Shown piece by piece: positions 34,479 to 49,000 of a stretch of 64,000 nt of DNA (positions within the stretch are counted from its first letter, which is position 1; every line of letters starts with the position of its first letter). The stretch comes from Agaricus subrufescens (taxonomy: Eukaryota; Basidiomycota; Agaricomycetes; Agaricales; Agaricaceae), in assembly GCA_029945375.1 (NCBI GenBank), contig CM057060.1, positions 2,232,001 to 2,296,000 of the forward strand, in the 5' to 3' direction. The position numbers and the translations under genes are program-made. The notes beneath the pieces are model-generated. The model had not been told where the DNA came from, searched no databases, and saw nothing but the letters and a program-made list of their open reading frames with translations.

Positions 34479-37400
34479 ATGATAGATGCTCATGATGAAG
34501 CGAAAGACATCATCACCCAGCTCCAGCATCCGATAGACGATATCCAGACCCTGCTCTCACTGCTCACTGCACCCCTCGACACACTCGGCATACTCCCTCC
34601 CCAATTCCTCAAATATAACATACGTCCATTGCCCTCCCACTCTGTATCCGTCCGGAAACATCTCTCCCCTATCCAACGCGCGCTTCTAGAACACGTCTTA
34701 CCCACGTGGGATACCGCACTCAAAGATAACAAACCAAATGCATTGCATCTCGTAACTCAATACTTCTGCCCGGATCCATTCGTCAGCTCCCTCCCGGTAT
34801 CGGGAGAACTTGCTCTGAAGGCTTACGAAACGATCCTCTCCGGTCAAATTGGTCACCATGCTGTAGACTTACTTGAACACTTGGCTCAGCAATACCCCAT
34901 CGATAGCCTGTGGACTGTCGTATTTACCCAACCTCGCGATTCGGCTGTGAAAAATGTGTTGTGGGAGGACTGTGTCAAAGACGTTGTTAGCGTTCCTGCA
35001 AAAGTTGCGAACGCTATAGGTGGGCGCTCTGATATACCGCCCAGGTTGGAGAGCGGAACGTATATCAATGGAGTTTGCAGGAGAGTTGAGGTGCTGGTCG
35101 AGAGGCTTTCTAGACGACCGGGTCAAGGTGGGCTGAATCAACCAGACTCGAACGTTTTCTCTCAACGATTTCGACTTTAGATTGGGTGAATTCTGTGTGC
35201 TACCTAGTATCAAAACTTGTCAATATCGGAGCCTTCCCTCCCAGTCCTCCAACAATGAGATCTTCCCCATCTTTCTGGCAAACCAATCTTCCTATCATTC
35301 GACAAAAGATTCTCGGACTTGCCGAACCTAATTTGTATTTCAAAGCATGGCAGAAACTCATCCTCGATATCCCCTCAAGTTTGACCTTGCAATCTGTTTT
35401 GACATCAATACTAGCTTCACTGGAGCGCGTCGATCCTCCAACCAACTCTTCTAACGAAAAGCGGGTTCAGGTGAAACTAGAGGCTAAATTGCTCGCGGCC
35501 GTTTTGGGAAGACTGAGTGAAGATGATAACCAGTTATGGGAAGTTGCGACGGGCTTGATACTTAACCGAGACTGGGAAGAATCGTATGCAAGAATATTTG
35601 TTTGTTGGCTTGCCGATCCTGATTCTTTACAACGAATTAATGCGAAAGGTATGTTATAGCTCCCCCTTCAATTATAAGTCAATTTACGTAGTTTAATTCA
35701 GCTTTAGCAGCATTTCTGGAGCTGATTGTAGATGTCTGGTCAACGCCAGTACACATCAAACATTCACTCTTGTCTCGCCATCGGTGTGAGTAGGCGGCTC
35801 TCTTCGCATTTTTTGACAATACAATAACTCATTTCAATTTGTTCCAGATCTTACGTCCCTATTCCTTCTCAGTGCATCTTACTTCCCGCCCTCCTCAAAA
35901 GAGCTTGAAGCTGTGGTTTCGTCGCCGCTTTTTATGCAAGGTATTGGAAGCTATATCTCACACCTTGACACTTCCATTCGGCGGTGTGGAATGCTAGTCG
36001 CAGAGGTTATTGCTCAGATGACCAACAAAAAGCTTGCTTTTGGCGACTGGGACGGCGATGATTCCGGAAAACCTTGGTGCCGACAAATGCGAAACCTGAT
36101 CAAAGCGAGGGATATAGACGCTAACATCACTATTCCGGAAACTAATGTAGGAGAAGCTCATGTAGAGGCGTCGACCTCTGAAGCTTTAGTTACCGAGGCG
36201 ACTTCAGCTGCTCCGGAAAAAGCTACTTTTATTACTTCAGAAACAGGTTACGATTCGGACGATTCTTTGACCGGGTATGCCTCGCCAGATTCCTCACGTT
36301 CAGCATCGCCTACACCGTCAGAGCTCGAAGAAATTGAGAAAGATCCAACGCTTAATGTAGGGGTCAAGAAGGTTCCACGACCAGTATACCTCGCCCAACT
36401 GGGTGACCTGGTCCGAGGAACTGGAATGAAACTAGGCTCTGACGAGCCACAAGAGGTGGACAAAGTGGAGATGGCATTGAACTGTGGAGAAGAGCTAATT
36501 AGGAAAAAGAGGGGATATGGAACGGAGCTTGGTATGTATCTCCTCTAGCTCACGCGTGATTCACCCGTCTTGACATTGTCTTCTACAGAGGAGAATGCTG
36601 TGAACCTTGTATATGGTTTTCTGTCGTTACATGACAATTTTGATCTTACGGAATTCGATGAAAAACGTCAAGGGATAATGAATGCCCTGATCGCGTGCGC
36701 TCCGCGAAAAGCTGCTCCGTATGTGTATTCCTTTCGTCCAGCGTTCTGTGCATGCCGCTCAACCAGAACAGAGCATTGATAGAAGAATTTTACAAGAACC
36801 AGTACTCCGTAGATCAACGCCACGTTGCTCTAAACGCACTTGCGATCGGTGCTCGCGAACTCGCGTCTTTACCCGTTCCACCTTCACGAGTCCCCGAAAC
36901 AAAAACTGTGTTCCCCAGCAAGATGCTTCCTCAGCAACTTCACCAACAATACCTGGCCGCTTCGCAAACTAAAACAGGTCTTCTACCACTCATGGTTGAA
37001 GAGTTGAGCCGCAAAGCTATTGACAGGGGTAAAGAAGCAACAGAAGATAAGGTACCCGAGGTCGTGCGCGAGAAAAGGCTCACGATCAAGAAAGCTCCGA
37101 AGATATCTGAGATCCAAGGACACGCACAACTCATGACAAGAGATGACTCTCAAATCAAACCTACATCCTTCACAGACGTCGCAGCAGAATATTTCATTTG
37201 TCCCCTCATCAATCATTTCTGGTTGTTTCTCCGTGACGAACAGACCCGAGAGGAGCGGACTTCACAACGAGGCGGAAGGCAGAAATATCACAGCGCAGGA
37301 ACTGGCCTCATCCTCAACCCTCTTGTCTTGTCCCAACTCCTTCGTGCTCTCTCGATTTTGGTGAACGCCAGTAGGAATGCACCTGAGTGGCTTGCCATCA

Positions 37401-37765
37401 TTGCTCCTGACAGTCTCGAACTTGCTGTCACAATTGGCAGTCGGCCGGTATCAATTGCAGAACAAAACAACGAAGAGAGTACGGAAGCCGCAGTCTTGAC
37501 TGCAGCCCTGGAGCTTGCCTTAATAGTGCTAGACGGATGTATTGAATCGGATGGAGGAAAGTCCCTGGGATTGGATCACACAACTCTGCTATTTGGTACT
37601 GGTGAGTGGGCGGGTGCCGTGTTCGCCAAGTTGGAAAAGGGGGTAAGGATAGAAGGTGGTGGTGGATTGAACGAAGTAAAGTTGCAAAGGGCCGCTGCAG
37701 GTGTACTGCTGAAAGTCGATGAGCTAACTTCAAGGTGGAAGAGATCTATGGTAGATACAAGATGA
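34479..37765 (+). CDS. TEL2: Telomere length regulation protein TEL2 (TTT complex)
   Basis: The frame opens with candidate ATGs at 34449 and 34479. I prefer MIDAHDEAKDIITQLQHPID because the earlier residues (MFHRFLFIVV) look non-coding, but an upstream exon is possible. Exon 1 runs to the donor near 35124 and joins DWVNSVCYLVSKLVNIGAFP. Then FWQTNLPIIRQKILGLAEP, AAVLGRLSEDDNQLWEVATG, RCGMLVAEVIAQMTNKKLAF, an acidic Ser/Pro linker (YDSDDSLTGYASPDSSRSAS), and the TEL2 hallmark EEFYKNQYSVDQRHVALNAL with GARELASLP. The C-terminal helical region ends RWKRSMVDTR. TEL2 with TTI1/TTI2 stabilises PIKK kinases such as TOR, ATM and ATR. A protein of about 960 aa is normal for the family. Confidence 0.85.
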
Positions 37766-39241
37766 GCCCGACATGGCCGGATGAACCTTCCATACCGTTC
37801 CCTCGTTTCGTGGAGTAACGTCATTGTCATCCTTCTGCGGGCTGCTACGAATGCCCGTGAGACTGGTGGGCTATAATAATTTGATACGTTAGTTGGGCAT
37901 GCATGTTAGGGGCAATACATTGATAGACCAATAAGACTACTTGATCTTCGGCACACCTAGTTGCTGTTTTTTGCCGAGCAAACCGAGGAGGATTATGAGC
38001 ATGGGCCCGAATTTATCTCCTCCATGTGAACATCAAAGCGGTTTGAGTGTGAGACCACATTATATCTAATTCCGAGCTTACAGGGGATAACACCATAAGT
38101 ATGCTGGCTACCGACCTTAACTTAAGATCTAACGGAAACACCCGCAACTTAAAACAGGAAAACCGACCTTAAAAATACTAATGACTTCCTTCACTCGTAG
38201 GCATCATTTGCGGGGCCGGCAACACACCACAATGAACGAAGCCATCCTGAAGCAGTAGCGAGTCCATTGGAGATGCACGACTCATGAATTGGAATCAGTA
38301 ACCTGCGTGGCACCACGCTGAGAATATGTGTGAGAAGAAACAGTAGTGCCCAACCTAAAATGCGAAGACCCCAGTCTCTCCATCAGGAAAGTGTCTTTGA
38401 TGAGACTTGGGGAGAAAACAAGGCTTTTATGTCCACCAGAAAGGAAGCCAAGAGGCGTAGGGTCGATGAATAGCATCTAGGAACACCCTACATCACTATA
38501 TAGACCCATGATGGAACCACAGACCCCAAGATTATCTGAGCCCCAAGATCCAAGTACTCGCTTATTTTGATAGAACTGATAGAACGGTGAGCTAATGCCG
38601 AACAGAAGTGGAAAATGGGGTCCGACTGAAGCTAAGGGTTTGGAGCGTGATTGTCAGTGGGTGATAAAAGATCAATTTGCAATAGAAATCGGTGGAAGAG
38701 GTACGAAAGGGTCCAGATAGGACCGAAATAGTGAGGATTGCTCACGAGAGTAATAAGGACATGCCGGAACGGCGGTGGTGAGTAGCCTGACAGCACCATG
38801 CACTCATCTAAATGTCTTTCCCCACAAAAGTCGATGACACACCAACATCGTCACTAGGCCACTCCAGAGCCATGAGTTGGCGGGTGCTGTAATGGACAGT
38901 GGAGTAGGCTAACGCCACAAATGCTGGAGGCCTTGAAAACCTGGGCCAGAATCGGTTTTGCCTTCTCCAAATTGACGTATACTCTATACGTTCATCGTTA
39001 TTCGACTATCTGGTCAAAGGCCTCATGGTAGGTATTTGCTCCTCACGACGGTCTATGATGATATCGGGGTCATCCGCGCCTCGGGCTATGATGCAGGACG
39101 GAAATATCGGATCAGATGGAGTGAAATCCTCGTGGTTGGATTGCATGAAATTGTTATTTGGAACTGGTGAATAGACGAGTGTTGCCTCACTACAATGTGA
39201 TTAGCCGCTAGAAATCCGCCGACGTAACATGGGAACCAGGT
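37766..39241. other. 1.48 kb without a confident gene
   Basis: Sits between the TEL2 and AKR7 stop codons. A minus-strand ATG at 39146 starts MQSNHEDFTPSDPIFPSCII followed by ARGADDPDIIIDRREEQ, which has coding-like composition for 45 codons; another 64-codon frame lies at 38282-38476. They could be exons of a small spliced gene, but I found no consistent chain of splice sites. Confidence 0.3.
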
Positions 39242-40831
<1,590 letters not shown>

Positions 40832-41066
40832 GGTGGTGAGTAGATATAGTATATGGTTCAAGCCGCCTCCTCCCTTCTTGTTAAGTACATTTTTGAACTG
40901 GAAAGCCGGGGGGCGACGTCAACAGAACGGCTTCACACTGTTCGCAAAAACTCGTTCTCCGGACTTCTTGCTAAAATTATCCTCCCTGCTTATATCACGT
41001 GATGCTGAATCTGTCCCGGCCAATCTCGTCAAACCAAAAACACCCGCAGACTCGCTACCTTTCGCC
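40832..41066. promoter_or_regulatory. Divergent promoter between AKR7 and the complex I 24 kDa gene
   Basis: 235 bp between two opposing start codons, pyrimidine-rich on the plus strand, without a clear TATA box. It contains CACGTG-type sequence (ATCACGTGAT near 40997), a palindromic E-box that could bind bHLH factors. Confidence 0.4.
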
Positions 41067-42060
41067 ATGCTATCCAGACTCCCGAGGTCTCTCGCTTCAT
41101 CTTCGAGGATTGCGCAGAGAAGACTTATTTCTACAACTCCACAGAGGAAGTCGGAGTCTCTCTTCGTCGTACGTGGTGACTGTCGGGAGTATGCAAATGG
41201 TTACTGAGTTCCCTGCAGCACCGAGATACTGCACACAATAATCCCAAGGTTGGTCATGAATAAAGTCCTTGTGAATGGTAGCTGACCTCAACATAGATCC
41301 CGTTCGAATTCAATGCAGAGAACAAGAAGCGTGCCCAGAGTATCATCACCAAATACCCTCCTCAGTACAAGAAGGCGGCCGTCATTCCCCTCTTGGATCT
41401 CGCCCAGCGGCAGAACAACGGATGGACAAGCATCAGTGTGATGAATCACGTTGCGACAGTCCTCGAGATGCCCCCTATGCGCGTATACGAGGTCGCTACT
41501 TTCTATACGATGTTTAACCGGTAGATCTTGCACCACTTCCGTTTCTAATTTTGACTTACCCACCCAAGTGAACCTATTGGCAAAAACTTTGTCCAGGTCT
41601 GTACCACGACGCCTTGTATGCTCCGAGGTTCGACGGAAATCCTCGACACCATTTGCAAAGAGCTAGGGGGTATCCACCCAGGTCAAACAACGAAGGACGG
41701 GAAGTTCACCGTCATCGAAGTTGAATGTCAAGGGGCTTGCAGTAATGCCCCAATGATGGTCGTTGGTGATGATTTCTATGTCGGTACCCGTATTCTTCTT
41801 TTTTGTTTGTTATTCTGATGTCTGTATAGGAAGACCTGACACCGGCGACGACCAAGAAAATTCTTGACGCATTCTCCCGAGGCGAGAAACCCAAACCGGG
41901 TCCTCAAAGCGGTCGCCTCACCAGCGAAAACTCGGCGGGCCTGACAGCACTAACCTCAAAGGCGAGTACTTCCTGTGCTCTTGAGTACTCCCCATTTGAC
42001 ATCCCGAAAATTGATCAGCCTTACGGTCCCGGGGAGTTCTGCACACCTGAATTTCAATAG
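41067..42060 (+). CDS. NADH:ubiquinone oxidoreductase 24 kDa subunit (NDUFV2 homologue)
   Basis: The ATG at 41067 opens a mitochondrial presequence ([20 protein letters not shown]). After introns come [60 protein letters not shown] and [20 protein letters not shown]. The four ligands of the [2Fe-2S] centre N1a are visible as CTTTPC and CQGAC ([20 protein letters not shown]). The C-terminal extension [20 protein letters not shown] ends [11 protein letters not shown]. It is part of the matrix NADH-oxidising module of complex I. Complete. Confidence 0.95.
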
Positions 42061-42253
42061 TAGCAATTATAGACACCTTGCTAACTATTTCACTCTCTTT
42101 TATTGGATCGAGAATGACTTTATTCATCTCATAGTGACATGGCTCAGTTTCCAACGAGGTAAAGAGTTCGACACCTTTTACGCTGTATCATCAACAACAC
42201 CAGAATGCGAATGATTGTTCTGCAAGTTTTGGTTGGACGTTTTTTCCAATTCA

Positions 42254-44269
42254 TCACTCATCACCCTCCCCGTCGTCATAAAACCCTACTCCTTCTCCGC
42301 CTTCGGGAAGACGGTCAATGATAAAGCTAATGGCATATGAGCCTTTTGAACACGCGGGAATGAAATAGAGACACGCACAAAATCTCCTCCTTGAGATCAT
42401 TACAGTACCGGTCTGTTTTAGGAGTATTAGCTATCACTAGAATCATGAGTTGAGATTATTTACCAAGGGGTAAGTCTCGGTCATCGGTGCCAAAGGGCAT
42501 TTCAATTTCATCAGCAATACCCTCAATGCCTATGAAGGTGAATGCAATTACAGTCACGATAGGTACTGTCGCCCAACCAAGGTCGTTTACCAGCGCCACA
42601 GGCAATGCAAACAAATACAAGGTGACACATTGCTTCAGATGAATGCTATCTGCCCCGTTTTTAGCCAGTTACGTGAGCCAGATAGATTTCAAATGCTTAC
42701 AAGAAACAGGGATAGGGGTATTAGCCACGCGCTCCATCGCTGACATTTGATCCACCATGCTCTGGATTCTACGCATAGTTGTTGAGTACATACGGAGGGA
42801 GTTATAATGAAGGGGAGCACATACAATTGAGCTATGCTGTTCGCCCCAGCTGGACCAACGGTTTCCAGATGACCAGCTCTCCGGAATTCAAAAATCAGTT
42901 TGCTGAGTGAATGAGCAATACTTGAGGGAGCGACAGTCAGACACTACGAGGAGTAAGAAATTAAGTGTACATACATGAGTGGCAAAGGCAGACAAGGTTC
43001 GACAGGCGGGAGTTGGAAGTCAACAGCTCGATGGTTCTTGGCCATCAGAGGGGTGTTCGCATTTGGATCTACGAGATTCTGTTTGCTGCGTTTCACTCTG
43101 ACTCTCTTTGATGCATTTGGCATGGAGTGGGTGGACGCATCCATGGAGATTCGATAGCTTGGTGCAGCGCTATGGTCGCGGCTGACACTTGGCGTAGTAC
43201 CATCGTATCGTGTACGACGTTGTTGCCCATTTACCCTCGACGTGTTAGAGATACTCTCATAGAATTGAGAAAAAGAAGGTGGAAAAACGTCTTGGTAGTC
43301 TGGGTAGTCGACACCATCCTCTCCCCGAAGGTAGTGCTTGACAGCGAGGACAAACGAAAGTGCAAGGAGTAGAGCATCAATCTTGTAACGATGTAGTTGA
43401 GCTGGTGACATGATATCAGGGTATTTTGCAGCTGCTATCTCAGGGGCAGGGGTAGCTTGAATCCAGATTTGGCGAGATAGGTTGCGTGCGTTGGACACGA
43501 TCGTGGCGAAAGACTTGCGACCCTCCCAGTACCGGTCGTAGGATGTTCTGAGAAAAATTAGAGCTCAGATTTCCGAGGCTCGTCCGTATCCACACACCCA
43601 TTGCTGTGAGGTGATCAGCACGAGTGGAAACATATCAATGAGGGGAAAGTGTACCGGAATACCAGTATCAAACCGACCTAGCATGGGGTAAAGAATGTTT
43701 GGTGAGCCGGCATCAGTGAATCAATCCCAGGGGATGAGTAACTCACAACAACAGAAAGAAACGGAAAGATGGAGCTGGTGAGCACGAACTTGTGCCCTTT
43801 TGTAGCGGCATAGCAGACTATCGTGGAGAAGATTGTAACCGTGAGGACAGGCCCGATAATTTGCGATATTATCTGAGTATGTTCAAGTATTCACTGAGTT
43901 TGTCGCTCGACGGAAATAACAGAATTCGAAATTGCCTTACACTGCCTTTCACTCGCAGCACATCAGGGAGCCAAGAGTACTGCGGAGAATGTTAAGTAAT
44001 GGTGAACGGCGGTGAGCGACTTCCAAAAACCTTTCTAAGGTGCCTCCTTTTGACCCTTGACTAGTAGGTAGTTAGTGTTGGATACACCTGAAGAACCAAA
44101 TTTTACCCACAGCGAAGGAGGGGAGTAAGGATCGAGAAGGTTTACTTGTTGTGCTGGTCATACGTACCAGGAGGTGGTTCGAGGGGTATGAGATAACAGT
44201 AAAGATGGTTTCTAAGCGACTTTTACCATGGTGAGTCCGCAACGTGGTAAAGCGCTCATTGGACACTAT
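42254..44269 (-). CDS. Bestrophin/UPF0187 family anion channel, 5' end unresolved
   Basis: The first recognised exon starts after an AG at about 44270: SNERFTTLRTHHGKSRLETI, FTVISYPSNHLL. Then YSWLPDVLRVKGS, the membrane segments SQIIGPVLTVTIFSTIVCYA and FPFLSVVVGLILVFRNGTSY, and DRYWEGRKSFATIVSNARNL (the FRN-x-SYDRYWEGR hallmark). Next is RYKIDALLLALSFVLAVKHY, a fungal Ser-rich insert, and near the end LGWATVPIVTVIAFTFIGIE with EIEMPFGTDDRDLPLDR, the bestrophin acidic loop. The stop is at 42254-42256 after YDDGEGDE. These proteins form calcium- or volume-regulated chloride channels in the plasma or organelle membrane. A start codon was not found in frame; a small upstream exon within 44270-44700 is expected. 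Confidence 0.85.
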
Positions 44270-44788
44270 CTACATCATATTAATAATCAATCCCACTTTT
44301 TGCTAGCTGTGAGCGTGGTGCCCCCAGTGGAGCCGCATCTGCCACTATAGCTTGACTTCTCGGATCCTTTACACTAAGATGAACCCCTGTTTCCAAACAT
44401 AAGTCTTTCTCCACTCTCAAAGAGTCTCTAATCCCGAGTCAATGACAGTTACGTTACTTATGCCGTAATCATGCCGCGTTGTTGTGCTTCTGAGAGACTA
44501 GGTTGCCTGTTATCACAAAGAGAAGTTATAATCAAGTATCAAGTATCCACTAGCACGATTGGTTTCCATATACGTTTGATTCTGGCAAGCCACTGTTACC
44601 GCTGGCGAGCCCACTAACCAGCCATCAATAGTTGACTGACTCGTCGTCTTCGCTGCGTTGCTGCTACTCACGAGATCAGGTGAAGAATTAAGAATGAACC
44701 GTTAGAAGTATATGTATCGCTAGGCTAGTATGAAAATGGAGGATGTAGGTGTATCGCAGTAGTAAAAGCCAAGAAGCAGTAACCGAGA
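44270..44788. other. Upstream of the bestrophin gene / 3' UTR of the next gene
   Basis: Should contain the missing first exon of the bestrophin gene (an ATG at minus-strand MRLHWGHHAHS is too short to trust) and the 3' UTR of the unknown gene at 44789. Nothing else seen. Confidence 0.35.
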
Positions 44789-45838
44789 TCATGCAAAGCA
44801 TCGAAGGCAGTGAGGGCTCCAGTGGAGATGAGAATGACCATTGTCTTCTGCAAACTGTGGTGTGCAAGGAGTGTGAACGGAAGAGCGGACATTCAATGGC
44901 GAAGCAAGCTGGTGGCAGGTACCGGAAGCATTTGTGGTATCGGGCATCGTGAGAGGAGACTTCAATAGGTGCGAGACCGTTGAGGTTCTGAAATGTGGAT
45001 AGGACAAGCGCCGAACCCAGAGGCGGCTCCGAAATGATAGTCGGCGATTAGGTTGGTAGGTATGATAAGGTGTTTCCTCGGGCAGGCGGGCATTGGCTAA
45101 GGATACGCGGGTGAAATCAAGTTCTTTATCGTATAGCACCAGTCCGCAGGGGGTTCGTGGTTCTTTGTTTTCGATCTTAGGAGGATATAAAGGTGTGCCG
45201 AGAATCTGTTTGATGGGGGTGGACGGTGGATCTTGAGTCGAGTTCAAAGTACATGGGTACATGGGTGACACAAAGTCTGGCTCAGAAATAGATGTAATGA
45301 AAGGCCCGCAGAATGTTGAACGCCGTGAGGAATGGGTTCTCGCATCCCCCATTCGAGTAGGTCTAGACTGAGCGGTAGATGGTGGTGTGTGATGGGATTC
45401 GGATGGTGTTTGCAACGAAGTGACGCAGTCTGCATGAGAGGCGACAATTTCGCTATCAGAATTAGCGAAAGAAGGGTAAGAAGCAATAGTATGCAGTGCA
45501 CGGGGACCGGCCGATTTTTCATGACATTTTTTGTGAAGTTTCCGAGATATCAAGAGAGCAGATCTGAGAAACTGCTGAGAGGACCACTGTCCTGCCTTTC
45601 GGACGACGAAGTTTGAGACAAATCGTAAAAAAGAAGGGTCATCTCGAGACCTGCAAGTTCTTGTGTAGGGTATATGGGTGCGCTTGACCGTATTATAGTT
45701 TTCGAGAGCTTGAACAAAGTAAGCGCTAGATTGGTGGTCCGAAGCGAATACAGCACCTTGAATGAGGGCTCCGGAAAGGTCGAGATCGCGTAGAAAAAAG
45801 TTGTCCAGATGCTTTGATTGATATCGCTTGGTGCGCAT
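44789..45838 (-). CDS. Unknown protein with SP/TP-rich body (about 350 aa)
   Basis: I use the ATG at 45838 (MRTKRYQSKHLDNFFLRDLD); the open frame extends 26 codons further but only to a GTG. The head LSGALIQGAVFASDHQSSAY looks folded. The rest is basic and rich in Ser-Pro and Thr-Pro (SRPTRMGDARTHSSRRSTF, TPIKQILGTPLYPPKIENKE), a pattern of cyclin-dependent kinase targets, and it ends in CTPQFAEDNG and HSHLHWSPHCLRCFA. Small introns may be hidden in the frame. I do not recognise a family. It is divergent from the large gene at 46022. Confidence 0.5.
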   Translation of the reverse strand: MRTKRYQSKHLDNFFLRDLDLSGALIQGAVFASDHQSSAYFVQALENYNTVKRTHIPYTRTCRSRDDPSFLRFVSNFVVRKAGQWSSQQFLRSALLISRKLHKKCHEKSAGPRALHTIASYPSFANSDSEIVASHADCVTSLQTPSESHHTPPSTAQSRPTRMGDARTHSSRRSTFCGPFITSISEPDFVSPMYPCTLNSTQDPPSTPIKQILGTPLYPPKIENKEPRTPCGLVLYDKELDFTRVSLANARLPEETPYHTYQPNRRLSFRSRLWVRRLSYPHFRTSTVSHLLKSPLTMPDTTNASGTCHQLASPLNVRSSVHTPCTPQFAEDNGHSHLHWSPHCLRCFA

Positions 45839-46021
45839 TTTCTCCCTTAATAGTGCACAAAGATATCGCCGTGAGTGTAGAAGGAGAACGAACGAATAGA
45901 TGGGCTGTCTAGGCACATGACATCATAGGAAACGCGACAGTCACTGATCATGTGGTTATCTGTCACAGGACAATATCCCTGCCAACTTCCCAATAACGTA
46001 ACGGGTCAACGTGCTTCACTC

Positions 46022-49000
46022 ATGGAACCCATCATCAGGCTCACGGCCGAAATCAGATCACAAGTTAAAAACAAACCTCACAATGCCCCCTTCAAGGTCG
46101 TACTGGAACTCTCAGATATCATTAAGTCCATGGTATGTTAGAGACCAAGGATAGATCTGTGCTCAGAGATTAAATCACTACGCAAAGCAATCGGAGACCG
46201 CGTCTGACCAAGTTTTGCAACACGCTAACGACTTCTTTAAAAACAATTTGTTACCTCTCTATCAAAGCGTCACAGAGCTCACGCTGCAGTTGGCTTCAGT
46301 GTTGCTCGAGCAGGTGATCCGCAAAGCTCGCTCCGTACAGGACGAAGAGTCTGTGTTGCTCAAGTCAATGCCTGATTCAATCATATCGGGACTTGTGGTT
46401 TGTTTGACTCATACTATAACATGTGCCGCAGACCTGACTTTGTGACAAGGGCTTTTTGGAAGTCGATAAGAAATGCACGGCTTGCAACTGCTTGTGTCTG
46501 TTAATCTAACCCTGCTTTCCAGCTGATACCAAGGCTCTAGTTGCCCGATACTTTTATGAAGTCCTCAGCGAGAACTTCTTTCTGGGTTCATTATTACCTG
46601 CATCCGAGTTTGTAAAGGTCAAACCTGCCACCTTAACGGCGGTGGGTGCTCCGTTTCCTTTGCATTCCCTCATATACCTGAAGCGTTTCGCGTACAACAA
46701 CAGGCTTATCAGTTGCTCTATGAGTCTTCGTTTTCTCACTCAGCAAATTCATCTAAGCTACGCGACCCTACGAGGCTAGGAGGGTAAGTGGTGATCTCCT
46801 TCTGAGTGATCTGGATTCTGAGCGTAGCAACAGGTACAGGATTGGCCTTACGCTCGCAAAGTTAAGCGGTGAGAACTAGTGAATTGTTGACACAAATCTT
46901 GGTTTAATTCCATTCGACAAGATTATCTACCCATAGAAGCTCTTTTAGATCTCTTCGCCAATCTTTTACCGTCTGCAAAAGCTGCAGGTGTGAGAGAAAA
47001 GCGGGCACAGTTTATTGAGCAAGTCTTTAGACCAGAACTTTTCACTAACTCGCAAGACATTATATCTTTGCTCAAAAAGCCCGTGCCAGAGTGGAGCGTT
47101 ACTTCCCAAAAGATATCTGACCTCATAGCTTCAGAAATGCCGTCGTTGTGAGTTGATTAACATTGTTTCAGCGCATATATTCACTTTTCTTTAGTCCACA
47201 AGCATTTGAAGCAAAGGAGCTCTACATCGGACATTCAGAAGTGTATACCACTGAAAGGATCTACGTCAACGGCTCAGGATTCCTCGCGAGTATTGATGAA
47301 GTAAGCTGACTATACAAACGAATGCACTCTTGCATTGAGTCTGTCTTCCAGGGCGACTCGTTAGGAACAATTCAAGTTCCCTTTGGTCAGATTGAAACAT
47401 TATCGCTCTCAAACCCTACAAACGGCAAAACCGCAGTAACAGTGATGATGAAAGCTCCCCCGATAAAAAACCAACAGGTCATGTCTCTATCATCATCCCA
47501 GGAAATGGGACAATTCCGCTGTGTATGGGAAATCAATGCAAATGATACACGAAAACTGATGAACGTTCTTAAACAAAGAAAATTGGTCAGTAGCTATTTG
47601 AAGGTTAGCCAGGGATTTAACGGTATAGGTTTCATCCAGGACTTTCTGGTTGCTTCGCAAAGAAAAATTTCCATAGCCGGTTCAGGAGTTGCATTTGCTG
47701 ACAATCATACTTCCCACCAAAGTCAGGTAACTCGGTTCTTATATTTGAAATATAAACATGGTCTGACCATCACAAGACTGACGCCATTGCATCTCGTTCG
47801 TTCCAATTCCATCATATATTCGCAATTGTGATACCAAATTGAACAACCAGTGTGGTCCGCAATCAATCCAAACGACAGAACATCCCCCATATCAGTGCCT
47901 TTGACATCTTATAACAAAGGATACACATCGACTCCCAAGCATGATGAGGAGCTCTATAAGAGTAAAATGCCTATTGCCACTGGACCAGTCGCGAATAGCG
48001 ACGAGGTTTCCGAAGGTTTGGTAAGCTTGGGATCGGACCCAGAAGACGGGCTGAGTCAGGTAGTGCGCAAGGTCACTCGAAGGAACAGAAACGCATTGCT
48101 GGTCAGTTCCGATTCCGAATCGGCAGCATCAATAGCCCTCGAGTCGGACAACCTTCCTGGTAAGAGGCCTGGATTTAGGATGAGGCTGTTCCTGATATAG
48201 ATCGAAGGAAAAAATGTGACGGCGATAGTTGAAGTGAAGTCCGGCCGTCAGACGCGTTCTAACGCTCGGCCTACGGTTGCTAGTTCCAAAACCCGTAAGC
48301 TTATGAAATGGATGCATTTTACCCTTTCTAAAAGGCCCTCCAGTGCAATCACCACATGTCACAGCGCTAGGGAAACGTAAACATTCAGATGAGAGCGACA
48401 GTCAAATCAAAAGCAAAACAAATAATCTTCCGGTGAAGCGTCCCCGTGTCAAGCGAGACCCCGGAGAGCAAGACTCTTCTTCCAAAACAAAAACGCCCAA
48501 AACAACCAAACCTCGTACTACAAGAATACGCCGCATTGGGGGATCTAGCCTCTCTCCGCCCAGCATCAGTCCCGAAGCGGACATAACTGAACGCAGAGTA
48601 CCTGATAACAATAAACCCACGCTATCGCGAATGAGGAATAAGGTAGGGCATACTCATAGGACAAAACCCAAGCAGACGAAGTTGCCCGCGAGCAAGATGA
48701 GTGATCATGGCATAAATTTCCAAGACGTCATTGAAGTCCAGTCCGACCAAAAAGACATAGACGCCGCCAAAAACGTGGTGAAATCCCGGGCTTACAAGGT
48801 ATATAACGTGTTCGCCCAATTACCCTCTGCCTCTGATACAAGACTTATTGCAGAAAACTACTCCTGGTTCTCCTAAAAAGCGACCGCAACGAAAAAACTT
48901 GAAGAGGGCAGAACATAAGGTATGACTTACTGTGAAATAGTCGAGTGCGGTATCTAGGATGCGACTTGATGCTGCGATAGGATACATCGAAACATAAGAA

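Noticed and set aside
45914..45918. Longer start for the unknown gene at 45838 (PRQPIYSFVLLLHSRRYL)
   Set aside because: That extension begins with GTG, not ATG, and the added residues look like non-coding translation.
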